In this document: in pieces, positions 37,137 through 49,300 of the stretch
Layout: each line of letters starts with the position of its first letter
How positions within the stretch are numbered: position 1 is the first letter of the stretch
Notes under the pieces: model-generated
Seen by the model: only the letters and a program-made list of their open reading frames with translations
The model's database searches: none
Told to the model about the DNA's origin: nothing
Made by a program: the position numbers and the translations under genes
NCBI RefSeq assembly: GCF_000524195.1
Contig: NW_020170522.1
Location: forward strand, 2,780-66,779
DNA from: Echinococcus granulosus
Taxonomy: Eukaryota > Platyhelminthes > Cestoda > Cyclophyllidea > Taeniidae
Length of the DNA: 64,000 nt
Direction of reading: 5' to 3'

Positions 37137-40100
37137 ATGTCTGAAGAACCTGAAACCAAAATATCTTGCAGCACAGTGCAGCAATCTAACGGTGAGGTGA
37201 GTCCCACCCTTGTAAAAGTGTTAAGAGTTTAACTTCATTTTATTGTGCGTTTCGCTAAATCACATACTCGTCTTGCAACCGTAAATGTAACAGAAAGGAA
37301 CTGTTCTTAGACCTATGTGGGAGCACTTCTCAGTGGTCAGCTCCATGGATTCGGCACATTGAATACTCCTTCCTACGGCTATGTTGGGACATTTTGCAAA
37401 GGCCTCCGTCAAGGCATTGGCATTTCCCTCTTCCCAAATGACCACATGTTCATGGTAAACAAACTCATAATTCCTTCAAAAAAAACTCCTAGGGATTCTA
37501 CAAAGCCGATGAACGTTCCGGATTGGGCATTTCAATTCGAGGTAACAGTGAAATCGACATAGGTCTATGGAAAGCGAATAGCCTCATAAAAGTCAGCACG
37601 TCCATTCTAAGCCAGATAAAGTCCTTTCAATCACCAGTTTTTACTCGATGCCTCATTGAGAATAGTAAGTTTGCCAAAGAGGAGATATTTACCATCCCGG
37701 ACTTAGCGGCGTCACTGCCTTCTATGGGCCGCAGACGGGTATGTGCAGGACCTGTTTCAATAAGTCATTTTAGTCACCTGATGAGTGTAGCAATGACCAC
37801 TCAAAAGAGTTCAGCGAACTTCCACTTGTGTTCTTTATTCGTAAGAATGGTGACTGCATAGATCTCGCAGTCGAGAATGACCCTGACGAGTGAGTCATTC
37901 GTTAACACACATATATTCTCCTCACATAATCTATTCGCCATCCAAAATATCCCTCTTTGTAGTCCATCGGACTGCAGGAGAATTGCCCCTGCATTGCATC
38001 TTCTTTCCTGTGTGGCAGCCTTGTCCAAAACTACCTTCTCTGCTGCATATCTTGCCAGGATTCTCAATCGTGAAGTCAACTGCAACGGGCCAATTACTAG
38101 AGTAGTGGAGAGGTTGTATTGTGCTGCTGAATGCAATGATCTCCACAGCATCAGGCAAATTCTTACCAACACACTCGAATTTTCGTGCAGGCTTCTGATA
38201 AGTGAAGGACATCCCCTGAGATATGACGTCAGTTTGAGTGATATGTACGGCATCACACCGCTTCATGTGGCTTCAGTGAGTTAGCAGACTTCAAAAGTGA
38301 CTTGCATTAGCACAAACGCTAAGCAAACTTGAATTTAATCATTTACAAAGTCCTTGCAAATGTTTCAATTAAACAAAAGACGAAATTTTTAAATGCATTA
38401 TCCTGCAACCATCCAAACCTTAACTTAGGCGAATCAGAGTGTTGAGGTGGTGGATTTCCTTCTATCTTACGGAGCGGATCCTAACGCGTCGATGGTAAAC
38501 GGAATGAGACCCATCACACTGTGCACCCTCTTCTACCTGGAAAGGCATTCGTCGGAGCATAGTGACGGTTACCACTTAATAGAACTGGGCATTGGTCAGA
38601 CCTCCTCTGGTGTTTACAATCGAGCGGAGCTGGTTTGGTTGTTGGGCTATGACGCCAGTGAATCTCCAGCGTCAAATGATGAAGATTGCGGTGGCGGTGA
38701 CGATGACTACAAAATCCACAGATCTGATGATGGTAAACTTGGTCTAGCATTTGTCAGCCTTCAAGAAGTTAATTTAGACCGACTACATTAAATGCACTGT
38801 AGCCACAAGTTTGAGATAGAATTTGGCTTAGGCTTGAGCACAACTGGAATTTTGGATGCATGTCAACACTATCTGTCACAAAGAAGACGACTTGCAGGAG
38901 TCATCTCTATTGCCTTGTAGAGGGCTACATCGAGACGGGTGTCCTACAGTATCAAAAAACACTTCTGTAAGTTGGTTTGCATACGGTTACTGCTTCAGTC
39001 ACACCCGTGAACGTGTGGACCATGTTGCGAATTCTCCGCGATTTGACAAGTACATGTCATGCAACCAGGTAAGCTGATGGGAAAGCAGTGAGGAGGGAGC
39101 ACTTACCCCTTTTGCTTGTTCGCATGGGTAAGTAAAGGCAGGACTTTGTGGGGTTGATTGGGACATCAACGTGAGTAATTGATCTCGCCCACTACGGCAT
39201 CACTCCAACACGTCTGAGTGGAGAGACAAGTTAGGTTCTTGTTGAGTAGACAAGATGCTTAACCAGACTCACAAACGAATCGGCGCTTACTTTGCTGGCA
39301 TTTGAAGTAAACTTACAGCGATTTTGAGACAAAAGTAAAGGTCAAATCTCCCTTAAAATGCACACAATCGCAAGTGGTTTGTTGGTGGATTGGGTGTGTC
39401 AAGGATGGCAGCAACTCAAATGCCTACTCGTGAACCATTATCTGCCTTCACTTCTCGCTATCAGTTGTCCTGCCGCATCTGGTTCAGCCTTCCTTGTGTG
39501 GGACAAATGGAAGCTTGAGGCATTTGGTGAGTGTTGCATACCGCCCGTGTCCATGCATGCATTTGTCTTGCAAAGTTATGCCATCAATACCATTTGGTTT
39601 GAGCAAGTCTGGACAGACACAGCTATTCCATCCCATGACCGCAACTTGCACACCGAGATGTGACGACTTTTTATCAACCTTACAGACTCGCTGTCTTTAG
39701 TCATTGGTCCATCACTTCGCATCGAGTGGACGTGCAGCCACGCCAACACCAACATCATCACCACAGATGCAATGTTACCGCTTTTATTAGCAGTCTACTT
39801 ATTCATCATCTGGCCACGAAAGTTCAAGCGGCTATGCGACGGCGGTAATGATATTACGACCCGGAACCTAAGTGCTTTTATGTCCTTTGAGAGGTTGATC
39901 ACTATTTGTGTGGCAGGACTAACCCTAGAACAATTCATTCTACCGAGTACTTGCAAAATACACCATCATCCATCCATCTCTCGACCACTGAGTCGTGGCA
40001 TATGAGTACACACCTTGACAAAGAAAGGTAAGCTATTTGCGATGCAGAAAAGGGTAAATTTCAGGTGTTGCACTGCTGTGTATACCAAAAACCTTATTCA

Positions 40101-43100
40101 AAGCGTGAAACGATAAGGAATTTGCTCCTGTTGTAAATAACAGCACAACGTGACAGAGGATCTCTCTCCACTCCCTATCCAACAGTGCAATACTAAACTA
40201 AACTCCAGGAGTCAATGGAGTGGCCTCTGAAGCAAAGTGAAGAGGAATGACACCAGAATTGCCCTAGACTTTGTAAATGGATGTCGGAATTTAGAGGATG
40301 GGCTGCTACACAACCCGCATAGATGACAAACAAAGTACTAAAGCTTGCATGCACTTCATTGTGCTGATCAACAAAATGAATTGCCGCAGCTGACATGAAA
40401 AATAGCCAATTTTATACTAGATGAGGAAATGAAGGTTATTAAGTTCGATTCTTTAATGAACAAGATATCTTACTCACCAACGCCATGGGTGACTGTGAAT
40501 TGGAGAGTCGTTGGTTGAACTAGAAGGCACAATTTGACTGTCCGCTGCCCCCCTCTCCCTATCTGGTAGCATTCGGACCCTGTCTGGCCCTTTTTTCCCG
40601 TCCTAGTATCTCAAAGCACTTACGTGGGATATCACTGAGATGCCTACGCCTGGAGGTTTAGTGAGCCGTAAGTCCAAGCGACCTTGTAGAAGCTCGGCCT
40701 TGACGAAGGCAACTCAGGTGACACAGGCGGATCTCAAGGAAATAAGAAAAAGCATTCGGTAATGCTTTATCACCTCGAGTAGCTTAAAAAACCTACTCTG
40801 ACCTTACAAATTAAATGAATATTGCGTGTTTAAATTAATCAAGGTAAATGCTTTGTTACATCGCTGTTTAACATTAATAGGATTGGTCTTCATACCTACA
40901 TAACGCCATGGGTCTGCAGAAGCACTAGTTCCTCCCCTCTAAATCAGAGTAAATGGTGCTTTAAAGGGGCGGTAGACCTGAGACCCACTTCCATCTTAGT
41001 GCTTTTGCAGCTCATCTTAAACCTCCTCGGTGTTGTGTAAGACTTGTGATTGGACGATAGTTTGGCTGGAGGGCATATATTTCTCATTACATTATCTTCA
41101 CTTTGATCGCTTTCTTTTAATGCTTGTAGGATTAGAGCACGCCTAAAGACGATGCTACTACTCCTGCAGCACGGCGCCAACCCAAACATTGCTATACAGC
41201 CTCTGCCTCCGTTGATAGCTGCAGCTCGAGCTGGAGATGTGGAGTTATCCCGACTGTTGCTGCACTTTGATGCAGATCCCAACATCCGCATTCCACCGCA
41301 CTCTGTCACGATGTCTGAGGTGCGTGTTTCTCCCACAAACTCTACATTCCCTTGTGTCAGTATTGCTTGACTTAGCATGCAGTGGAGGTACTAAAGTGGA
41401 GTCACCTACGTTAGAGAGACAGGTAGTTCAAAGAATAAATAGAAAGAGGATTTTATTGTTAGATCTCAAGATTGGCTTATTCGTCAACGTGCTCTCAGAG
41501 ACAGTTGACAACCACGGTTCAAATGTTTGAATGTTCTAACATGATGTCAACATCTCTTTCCTTGATTTTGCTCTTTAATCAAATTCATTTGCTTCCAATT
41601 AAGTGTGCTTCATACCTATGAACTGGAGGTTCAGGTAGAAGACGGAGCAGCGTGCATAAGAAGCACTGGTGGAAGATGTAGCAATTCCTTCCTAATGCTT
41701 AGTGGGTTACATTTTTTGCCAGACTAATTAACCCTTGGCTGCAATACCACTCTGTGGACCAACATGTGTCAAGCAGTAACTTTGAGTGATTCCCTTGAGG
41801 ACCACCTGATCGGCTCAACTCGCGATCTTCAACTTCTCTCCACTTGCATTCACAAGGGTCCAATTCTTATCAGTTTGCCGTTAAATCGTACAGCAGAAAT
41901 GTCTATTCTGAATGTTAGATTATGCAGATGGGATGGCGCAAGATTCACCAATGCAAGCGTTTCTCCAAATGTAAAGAATGGATTCAAGAAGAGGCCAAGG
42001 ATTTTGTGCCCTTCGTTCCTTATTAAGTTTTTAATCACATAGGCGGGTGACCTAGAGGAAGCGACTAAACCAAAAGGCCAAGTAAGGATGCAGAATAAGG
42101 AGCACATCGACCGTAGGAGTATATCATCCAATTCTACCTCTTTTACAATACAGTATCTCCTCCTCATTATTTAATAAAACGTATGTACTATCATTTATGA
42201 GTAGAAGCTGTGGCACTTACCCAGTATTCAGTGAAACATTTTCAGATTTTGTGCTTAGGCTAAACAATCTTCATTTCCTTCTTCAGACCACATTCACCGA
42301 CAACCACGGAAACATCTATACGACAAGTGCTGGTGGACTCACGGCGTTACATTTCGCCGTGGTTCTGCCCGGCGCCGTAGGCGTCCAGCTGACACAAATG
42401 CTTCTTCAGAGAGGAGCGAATCCCAATTTGAGAGCTCTGCCTGATGCCAGCTTTCTCGTTGATATTGAGGTAAAATTGCTTTCCAGTTTCTTCCACGAAG
42501 ACTATTTTAGACGGAAGCGAAAGTATGTGTGTAGTTTCCGTAAGTAGTTGAGGCTCTGATGTCCGATTTAGTTAAAAACAGGCATTAAATAATTTAAGAT
42601 AAAGTTTTATTCGGAAATCATGCTGTGAAAACACGTTGAGTTCGCATTAGCCACCACTGTTTTCTTTAACTATCTGGGTATTTCATTGAGGTCCAACCTA
42701 TAAAATGGAAAAGCAAATCATCAATTTCCTTTTTATTTTGATATATAAACTCCTTCCAGCCAACTTGGTTAAATCACAACATCCGACTTTTGCTGTTTCA
42801 GGGCAAGAAATCAACCTGGTCGACCTCCACGTGTGACGGTGGCAGGACCGCATTGCATCTCGCATGCGCAAAGACCTACGACAAACAGGTTGATTGGCCA
42901 CTTTCTTGTTGTAAAAGGAGTCGTAGCCTTCTGTTTACTCATGGTACCTCCATCCTTTGATTTTTAGCACGCCACGGAGATAGTGAAATTGTTGATACAT
43001 CACAGTGCCGATGCCAACCTTCTCTGCAATGGTCACTGCGCTCTCAGCCTAGCACTGGCCTGTGGTAATGATGAGGTGAGCAAATCAAACCACCTTGTCA

Positions 43101-44985
43101 ATCCAGTTGGCGAAAGCTATCAATGTCTAACTAATGAGGTTTCACAGCGCCTTAGTTGTGGCATTCACAAATCAGCATCACTCGTCTAACAGCTTCGTAT
43201 TTGCCCTCTAGTCGCTATTGTCCCTTAAACATGCACAGCATCAGACAAGATAAACAGGAGTCTACCTCCACCCACATTTATGACGGTCCGCCTCTCATTG
43301 CACGATAGATCGTCTCACTTCTGCTGACCTATCCACAAACGAAAGTAGGAATGCGCCTGACACATGGACTTGGCTCTTCTCTGTGCGTGCTCCTGCACCC
43401 CATCTTCGAGCACGTTCGCACTTTCGACAGTCGGTTGTCTCTCCTCTCACAACTCATTGCCCACTGCCCTTCGGGTCTCCTCAATCATCGTATCACCATG
43501 CCCTACGAACTGGTCGAAGGTATCTCCTCAACGATTAATCAAATCTTGCTGAAATCTGCTCAGTAGTAGCTGAATTTTTTCAGTGATTTTGCAGGTAACA
43601 TTGTGGACTACGTGTTGCATGTCTACACGCGAGTTGAGAAGAAGGTGTTGGGTGATCCTGCCAAGCGTCACATCTTGCAACAACGACAACGCATTTTGGA
43701 TTTGCTAGCTGCAGAACTGAGAAAATCAGCTTTTGCGAGTGAAACGTGGAGGCGCGTTCAAGGTAAGCAGTATTATAGAGGAGCGAAGAAATTCACGAGG
43801 CAGTTTGAGGGTTGCAGATGGCTTAATCACTATTGACAGATGATGGAGTGATGATTCTATTAAGACCTTTTTTAAAATATTCTGACAGCGTTAATAAGAC
43901 AGTTTTGATTGTATTTGCCTTTAGATTTGAACCATGCTGGCAGCCTCATGGAAATGTGAGTGCTCGCATTCTGATAGCCCCTCGGAAGTTGGCAGTTATT
44001 TGATTCACACCCATCCATCAAATCAATTTTGTAGAAATGAGCTACAATTCTGCTTCCATTGTGGGCGATCATTGGGTGTCAACCTCTCTCCATGTCGACG
44101 ATGTCGGCTGGTGTTGTTCTGCTCCAATTCTTGTCGAAGAGGAGCCTGGATGGAATGGCACGGAAGACAGTGTTTGCACATTATGGGTTTGTCTTTATAC
44201 CTTCAGCTTTATCTCATTTTACCTCGGCTGCCAAGTTGAGGGCATTAGAGTTCAGCAATGCCTAGTCGTTTAGCAGGCCATCTTTCCTGTCTTCATTACG
44301 TGTCCAGTTGGACATTCGTGTTGTAAATTTTGAACACCATGGAGACAGTGCAAGAGTCTCCAAAATGATCAGAATAATGATTATGTGCAGACGCGTCTTC
44401 TTTGTTGAAATGAATGGCTTTGGGAGCGCAAAAGTTACAAGTCCGAGTGGCTTTGAAATGAAGGCAAACCTTTTTTGTTCTGTTCACTTACACGTTCCTC
44501 CTCCTCTTGTTTCAGCTAGGCAAAACAGAGGAAAGGCCATGACAAATACCAGAAGTGGTTTAAAAGTGGTAAGAACAAAGCAATTGCCCTTAGTGACTTT
44601 CTTACTCCACGAGCGACAATTTAGCACCACGAATTAAAGGTTAGGGCTCATCCAGTATGACCCTGTAGTCCTCTTTTACACAATATCCATATCTCGGATG
44701 ACACTGCATTTCCCTCGAGTTGTTTGAATGTCGTCACAGATACCCACGGACCCCCGTATTCTTAGAGACCCTCATGAAAGAGTTGAACTTGTTGACTCCT
44801 ACTTGATTCATTTTTATACACATTGAAATCAGGATGGACGCCAACTACCTGTGCCGTCCACTGGAAACGGTCATCCAGCTCACAGCTACGGTTTCTACAG
44901 GGACCGCATCTACATGAGGAAGGACGCCATTGAACGCCTTCAAGAGGAAGAATTATCTTCGTATGGCAACTACAGCTTTCTTTGA
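37137..44985 (+). CDS. ANKMY1: ANKMY1-like protein: MORN, ankyrin repeats and MYND zinc finger (17 exons)
   Basis: Exons: 37137-37196, 37311-37454, 37493-37738, 37774-37889, 37963-38275, 38429-38732, 38999-39068, 41130-41319, 42287-42469, 42802-42888, 42968-43075, 43309-43519, 43595-43762, 43925-43955, 44035-44186, 44516-44568, 44833-44985. All phases agree and the total is 2589 nt, 862 residues. MORN-type repeats lie at about 21-80 (GQLHGFGTL, KGLRQGIGISL). Ankyrin repeats begin near 285 (YGITPLHVAS, DFLLSYGADPN) and include LLLLQHGANPN, GGLTALHFAV, MLLQRGANPN, GRTALHLACA, VKLLIHHSADANL. The block HGLGSSLCVLL near 622-632 is shared with animal ANKMY1. The MYND finger keeps all eight ligands: Cys750, 753, 764, 767, 773, 777, His786, Cys790. 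MYND and ankyrin domains imply protein binding; the role of ANKMY1 is not well established. Domain order and length (human about 941) support orthology. The start is the first in-frame ATG. Least certain are the 70-nt exon at 38999 and the last three junctions. Confidence 0.9.
39069..41129. other. Large intron of the ANKMY1-like gene (about 2.1 kb)
   Basis: Bounded by donor CAG/GTAAGC and acceptor TTGTAG. Small ORFs on both strands inside it carry no motif. No nested gene is supported. Confidence 0.65.
41467..41710 (+). repeat. Dispersed repeat R1, copy inside an ANKMY1-like intron
   Basis: Near-identical, in inverted orientation, to 24960-25195. It lies in the intron between the exons ending at 41319 and starting at 42287. 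The frame that is open in the other copy is broken here (TGA after GGTTCAAATGTT), so this copy is decayed. Confidence 0.75.
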
Positions 44986-44999
44986 GTCAATAGGCACGA

Positions 45000-46330
45000 G
45001 CGTCTCACACTACTTGACTTCACCTGAATGCATCGCAATGCACTTGCATCTTTGTATTGTCAGTGGGTTTTCTTCAGTGCTAATGGAATTTACGCCCATT
45101 GGCTGGACATAATGGTTGGGTTCAGATTAACTCATTTGGCATTGCCTGCTTGCCGCACATTTTGTTCGCTTCGAGTCTTCTCTGGAGCCTTCAAAAGCTA
45201 TACTTGTGCTGCAGTCAGTGCGGGCCGCAGAGGAGGTCATGCGGTCTGCAGTAACTAGTAGGCGGCTTGTGACAGCCAAGACCAAGGAGGCTTCGGACCT
45301 CGGACCCGCAAAATAATGCAAAATTTTTGTGTTGGAATGTTGCATTCAACAGAATTATGTGAGGCACTATTTATGATGCGTCGCACATTACTACTTCTAA
45401 TTCCAAACAACATGTATGTCAGTCGTTTGGGGGCAAAATTGTCATGTTGCTAAATCAGGTGTGCTCGTGTAGCTCGATAGCAGTATAGACGGCAAAACTC
45501 CATTTTCTCTGTAAAGTAGAATTTTTTTATTTGTAATTAACCCCTTTCCTGGCAAACAATCCCATTCAGTAGTAGCTGGATATTGGCGCACCTTGTCGGA
45601 TTCTTCCTGGTCAAAACATTACCTGCCGAGGATTCTGCGATCCGTATTTGTGTCAAAGTTGCGACGATCGACTGACTCGTAAAATTTACAACTTTAAACG
45701 TTACTTCACTGTCAGGCCAAATTAAATGAGATGCCCTAAAAAAAAAGATTTTACACCACATTTTGCTGTGCTCGAATTAAAAAGGCTAAGCGTGGAGAAA
45801 CACAGCACCTTCAGTGTTGAAGCCGTCCGCACCAACTGTGGAATGAAGTTCGTAATCTTTTGATAAATCCGTCAAATCTCCACTTGTTTGATTTCAAATG
45901 ATGTTTAGCATTTAGATGTTGTCATAAAAATTTTCCATATATGGGTTCTTTCAAAAAGTAGCTATTGGTTTCAATTTGAAAACGTGAGGGGCGGGTTGAC
46001 TTCCGTGGCAGCATCATCATTATTATCAGCAGTAGTGGCGGCAGCAACGAGGTTTGGAGCTGATCCAAGTGATGCCCACCGAAATGTTGACTGATGGGCT
46101 CTCCTTGCGAAAATCGCCATCGAGAATGCTGAAACCCTTGCCAACCAGGTCAAGTAATCAGTAGACCTGCGATTCGTGTTGTTTTGCGTTGCGGTGAAGC
46201 GAGACACGGTGCCATGCTAAGCAGTTCAAGGCGAATTGGTGGGGGGGGGGGGGGGTTAGAAGATGATCCACAGTAAAGGGTCTCTGCAATACGTCGACCT
46301 CTAAATGCCTCGTGAATTTTGTGGATGAGG
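45000..46330 (+). repeat. Dispersed repeat R3, copy 2
   Basis: Partner of 26265-28010 in the same orientation (shared blocks given there). It begins about 15 bp after the stop codon of the ANKMY1-like gene, so it probably makes up that gene's 3' UTR or flank. It contains a 15-base G run at 46241-46255. Confidence 0.7.
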
Positions 46331-49300
46331 CTCGTTGGGGTGTACAAGGATAAGGTGAAAATAGAGGCATGTTCGTACTCTCGATGGAGCCATGGAAATC
46401 ATAGAATTTGCTCTTTTCATCCAACACTAGTAGCCCGTTGTTGATTTCACTGAGTTGCCTTTAATGAAGGCGGCTAAATGCAAATTGATGCTGATCCACT
46501 TCCAAGTGGAGGAGTAGGGTTGATGCTTCCATTTTAAAGCCTTAACCAACCAATCAACGTTTGAAGCACGCCGAAAGCCTCAAATGTTGCAGAATGCAGG
46601 TCATATCATTCCCTGACGAACAATGTGTTGTTTGGGGATGAATCGCACCGCTGCTGCCTCGGTTATCATCGGCCCCACCCAACCATCAGGCAGAGTTTCT
46701 TGTGCTCCGTCATTCAGTAGAGCAACAGCATGACCAGATTGATGGTTTGGGCGAGGTGCATCTATTTGGGCTCCGCGATCGGACTTGGTGGCCCACGGTC
46801 TTCCCAAGTCGTGGTCGAATCAGCAGATTCCGTGTCTTGGTATAGTTGAACAGGCAGTTTTATAAGAAGTGTGAAGTGTGGAAGCCGTCCATTCTGGTGT
46901 ATTGCAACGAGTCAGCCCTGAAAATGTAGCATCCCAAGGTGCTGTGGAGTAAAATGTTGAAACGCCACCCCAAAATAGCCGACATGCGAACCCACTAGAG
47001 GGTGCTTTCTCAAACATCGAGAACACAAATACCGACAGATCTAATGGTTTGCCTAAAATCCACGAAATATAGTGCCAGCCGTGGGATCCGTGCAGGTGCA
47101 ACTGATCCACAAATATGTCCCCATCACTCCTTATTTTGTCATTTCACCTTTCTCTACTCGAATACGAATCAAACTCAATCAGACCCTTTTACTCCCTTTC
47201 AGTGAAATGTTGCATTTAAGAGGTACTTAAACCTGAACAATCCCTTACACTAGACTTTGAAGCGTGAATTACCCGACGCACTGACAAACTCGTGTTTTTG
47301 GCCAGCCGGAGGTGTATCAGGACTACTTCCAATTCCCAATTCTGAGTGACAACGTCAAAGCAACTGCTGTTAAGCAAGCGGGTCTATTTCCAACCAATAG
47401 GCACCTAGTCTCAATGTCAACCATTAACTCTAATTCGCCTTGACTTTCAGTGGCAACTTTCCCAGTGGTGCCCAAACTCATGCCTCCAGGCACACTGCTG
47501 CGAGTTGGTGTGCACTCTTAGTACCTTAATGAAATATTACAACCGATTTTCAACACGTTGAAGCAACCAACAAACTTATTTACTTCAGCGTCAGATTTCT
47601 CGCCATGTCACTTCAGCATAGGAGCTCACAAGGAAGCCAATTTCAGACAAACTCGCAGCAATCCCCACCATTCCATATAAGTATAAGGTAGAGCAAAACA
47701 AAGTCAATTAAAGCAGATGAAAGCACTTTAACTTAGGGTGGAGTAAATCAAATGAAAACAGAATAAAATAGAAATGCATGAGCAAGTATGACAGCTAAGA
47801 ATGATCGGATAGTAGATGCCACAAGTGTTTGTGTCCAATTGTTCATCTGCATCAGGTGCTCATTGGTCAGGTGAGAAATGTACACCGACATGATGTTTTG
47901 GTTGCCAAGAGGGCAAATCCTTCCAGCCTCTACTTGGTACATGCCGCCTTGATAGGTATTCACATCTGCCTACACGCAGTGTATGGTTCGCACGGATGTG
48001 CTGGTAATGTCCTTCCAGCAATGCAAGTAAATGAGAAAGCAAGCTAGCAATGCGGGCAAGTAGTCGTACAGACAAGTCATGAATCCAAAATACAATAAAA
48101 CAGTACTGACAAAGTCATATTAACTCCCAACTCGCTTGTTGTGCAATAGTTAAGTGTATTCTGGAGGCAGAGGTAACACTGTAAGGGAGCGTCTATATCA
48201 TCGTAGAAGAGGTCAATCAGAGTCTTGCTTCCTCTTCATTCGAATAATTACTTGCAGAACGAAGATCTGCCTTCCACGCTACCACATAGTACGCCATTTG
48301 AGAACATAAAAGGAAGCCGTGCATCAAGTAAGTGGAGGAGAGAGAAACGAGATGCCAGCAGAAATGACAATTAGTTCTCCGTCTCCTACTCAGTCCATTC
48401 ACCTACCTGACGTGCCACTTCCTTCTCACCTGTCATCAAGTAAGGCACTATGCGGTATTGAGGAAGGTGGATTCCACTACTATGCATAAGTAATTCAAGG
48501 TAACAAATTCACAACGTAAATTGACCTCCTTCATCTTAGATGTGTATGTGAGTGGGTATTGTGACTGTGAAGTAGTCAATACTGAAGTAGGTGGGAGCTT
48601 ACATTGACGTCCCATTGCGTGGAGCCCGAAAGTCTTGAAGGAAGGGCAGCATCCAAATGGGATTGTGCATATTCCCTAGCTTTGACTTCAAATATAAGAG
48701 GAACATGTACATCGCTTCCGAGTGGGAAGTCTAACCAACGGCAGTGATTATTTGAAAGATGTAACCAGGAGAGCATCCCTTCCCACAAAATGCAAGTTTA
48801 TCTCATCATAAATGACAGGCGCGTAAACACTTCACGTCTCTTCTCTTTCCGCCTCTCACTTCTACTTCTTGTATCACTCAATGCACGCCTTCCTCAGAAA
48901 CCAAATTATGTGATTGGCAAGTTTCCCTTCCACGTGGACATATCGTCCACTCAATGTCAGTGTGGAGGTTTTCGAGTCCCAATGAAGCCGTCTAGCTTCC
49001 AGCACCTAATGGTAGATTGTCACAGAAAGTGTAAATTCTACAGCAACCTTCCGGCTCCTCCAATGACTCCTAAGTCACATCCATCAGTGAATCAAGGAGT
49101 ACCTCTGTGCATACACACTCATACATGTCCTCGTGCACATGCATTTGCATACGCATGTATCCTTGTAAGCATGCATATGTGAAAAAATGTGGGCGACTGT
49201 GTGTATGTATATAGATGTGTATGATAAAATACATATAAGTAAAATTTTTGAAAAAAGGAATGATGTGCACACAAATACTGAGTCGGTGGGCTCACAGTCA

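Noticed and set aside
43351..43566. ORF starting at ATG 43351 as a separate small protein
   Set aside because: It is the middle of an ANKMY1-like exon that begins at 43309 and splices out at 43519.
48790..49182. 130-codon ORF with a hydrophobic start
   Set aside because: The C-terminal third is translated simple sequence and no motif or splice context supports it.
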